Assembly (NCBI GenBank): GCA_004552615.1
Contig: SFNZ01000046.1
Span: forward strand, 1-14,065
Direction of reading: 5' to 3'
DNA: 14,065 nucleotides
Source of the DNA: Bacteroidales bacterium
Lineage (GTDB): Bacteria > Bacteroidota > Bacteroidia > Bacteroidales > UBA932
Shown: positions 13,571 through 14,065 of the stretch, in pieces
Position numbering within the stretch: the first letter of the stretch is position 1
How the letters are laid out: each line of letters starts with the position of its first letter
Made by a program: the position numbers and the translations under genes
Notes under the pieces: generated by a model
Database searches by the model: none
Told to the model about the DNA's origin: nothing
Seen by the model: only the letters and a program-made list of their open reading frames with translations

Positions 13571-14065
13571 CTATACATTGAAGAGGAAGTGCATTATGTC
13601 GCCATCCTGCACTACATAGTCCTTGCCCTCAACGCCCAGCTTTCCGGCGGCGCGGCAGGCAGCCTCCGTCTTGAGGTTCACGAAATCCTCATATTTGATG
13701 ACCTCGGCGCGGATGAAGCCCTTTTCGAAATCGGTATGGATAACACCTGCGGCCTTCGGTGCTTTATCTCCTTTATGAATGGTCCAAGCCCTGCACTCGT
13801 CGCTGCCGGCGGTGAAGAAGGTCTGAAGGCCGAGGAGGTGGTATGCGCCCTGGATGAGCCTTACGACTCCGGACTCCTGCAGACCCATTTCCTCAAGGAA
13901 CATCTGCCTGTCATCGTAGTCCTCCATCTCGGCGATATCGGCCTCCGTGCGGGCGGAAATCACGAGTATCTCCGCGCCTTCGTCCTTCACGGCCTCCCTG
14001 ACGGCATCCACATAGGCATTGCCGTTGACTGCGGAGGCATCGTCCACATTGCAGACATACATCAC
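13571..14065 (-). CDS. ychF: Redox-regulated ATPase YchF (OLA1 family), 5' truncated by the window edge
   Basis: Only the C-terminal 164 residues are in the window; the first complete codon is GTG at 14063-14065 and the frame continues beyond the edge. The visible part starts in the G4 region as VMYVCNVDD. The rest of the G domain and the interrupted helical domain follow, with ILVISARTEADIAEM and FLEEMGLQESGVVRLIQ. The C-terminal TGS domain has LLGLQTFFTAGSDECRAWTI, GVIHTDFEKGFIRAEVI and the terminal DGDIMHFLFNV. YchF binds ATP better than GTP and associates with ribosomes and stress responses. The family G4 motif is usually NxxE; here it reads NVDD. It is the upstream member, in this window, of the ychF-rsmA-galK cluster. 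Confidence 0.95.
   Translation of the reverse strand: MMYVCNVDDASAVNGNAYVDAVREAVKDEGAEILVISARTEADIAEMEDYDDRQMFLEEMGLQESGVVRLIQGAYHLLGLQTFFTAGSDECRAWTIHKGDKAPKAAGVIHTDFEKGFIRAEVIKYEDFVNLKTEAACRAAGKLGVEGKDYVVQDGDIMHFLFNV

Overview
The window looks like chromosomal, non-mobile DNA from a member of the Bacteroidales (phylum Bacteroidota). Support comes from the EF-G-like GTPase paralog typical of this group, a fused single-chain SecDF, a PD40/SPOR-type envelope protein of the kind common in Bacteroidota, and intergenic promoters that fit the Bacteroides pattern (TAnnTTTG at about -7 with a weak upstream element near -33) rather than the E. coli pattern. I cannot name a genus from the sequence alone.

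Layout. (1) 1-2049, plus strand: the 3' part of an EF-G paralog (EF-G2 type) whose G domain has lost key catalytic residues. It ends at a strong, probably bidirectional hairpin terminator, followed by a roughly 100-bp palindromic repeat. (2) 2240-6076, minus strand: an apparent four-gene operon transcribed as short NfeD-like protein, FloA flotillin, OPA-family (GlpT-like) phosphate-ester transporter, then a lipoprotein glycerophosphodiesterase. The last two genes form a plausible salvage route: glycerophosphodiesters are cleaved in the periplasm and glycerol-3-phosphate is imported. The first two are membrane-microdomain proteins. (3) 6144-8030, minus strand: a secreted TPR/PD40/coiled-coil/SPOR-like protein of unknown role. 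It is divergent from (4) 8200-11247, plus strand: secDF, whose leader carries a repeated 10-mer and a bulged hairpin. (5) 11248-11637: a 390-bp gap with the secDF terminator, a 142-bp element built from alternating inverted copies of one motif (BIME-like), and the galK terminator. (6) 11638-14065, minus strand: a very tightly packed ychF-rsmA-galK cluster, with ychF cut by the window edge.

I found no CRISPR array, RNA gene, insertion sequence, phage gene or recognisable defence system. The points most worth following up are the GTPase-motif losses in the EF-G paralog, the two palindromic intergenic elements, and the coupling of flotillin/NfeD genes to glycerophosphodiester salvage genes.
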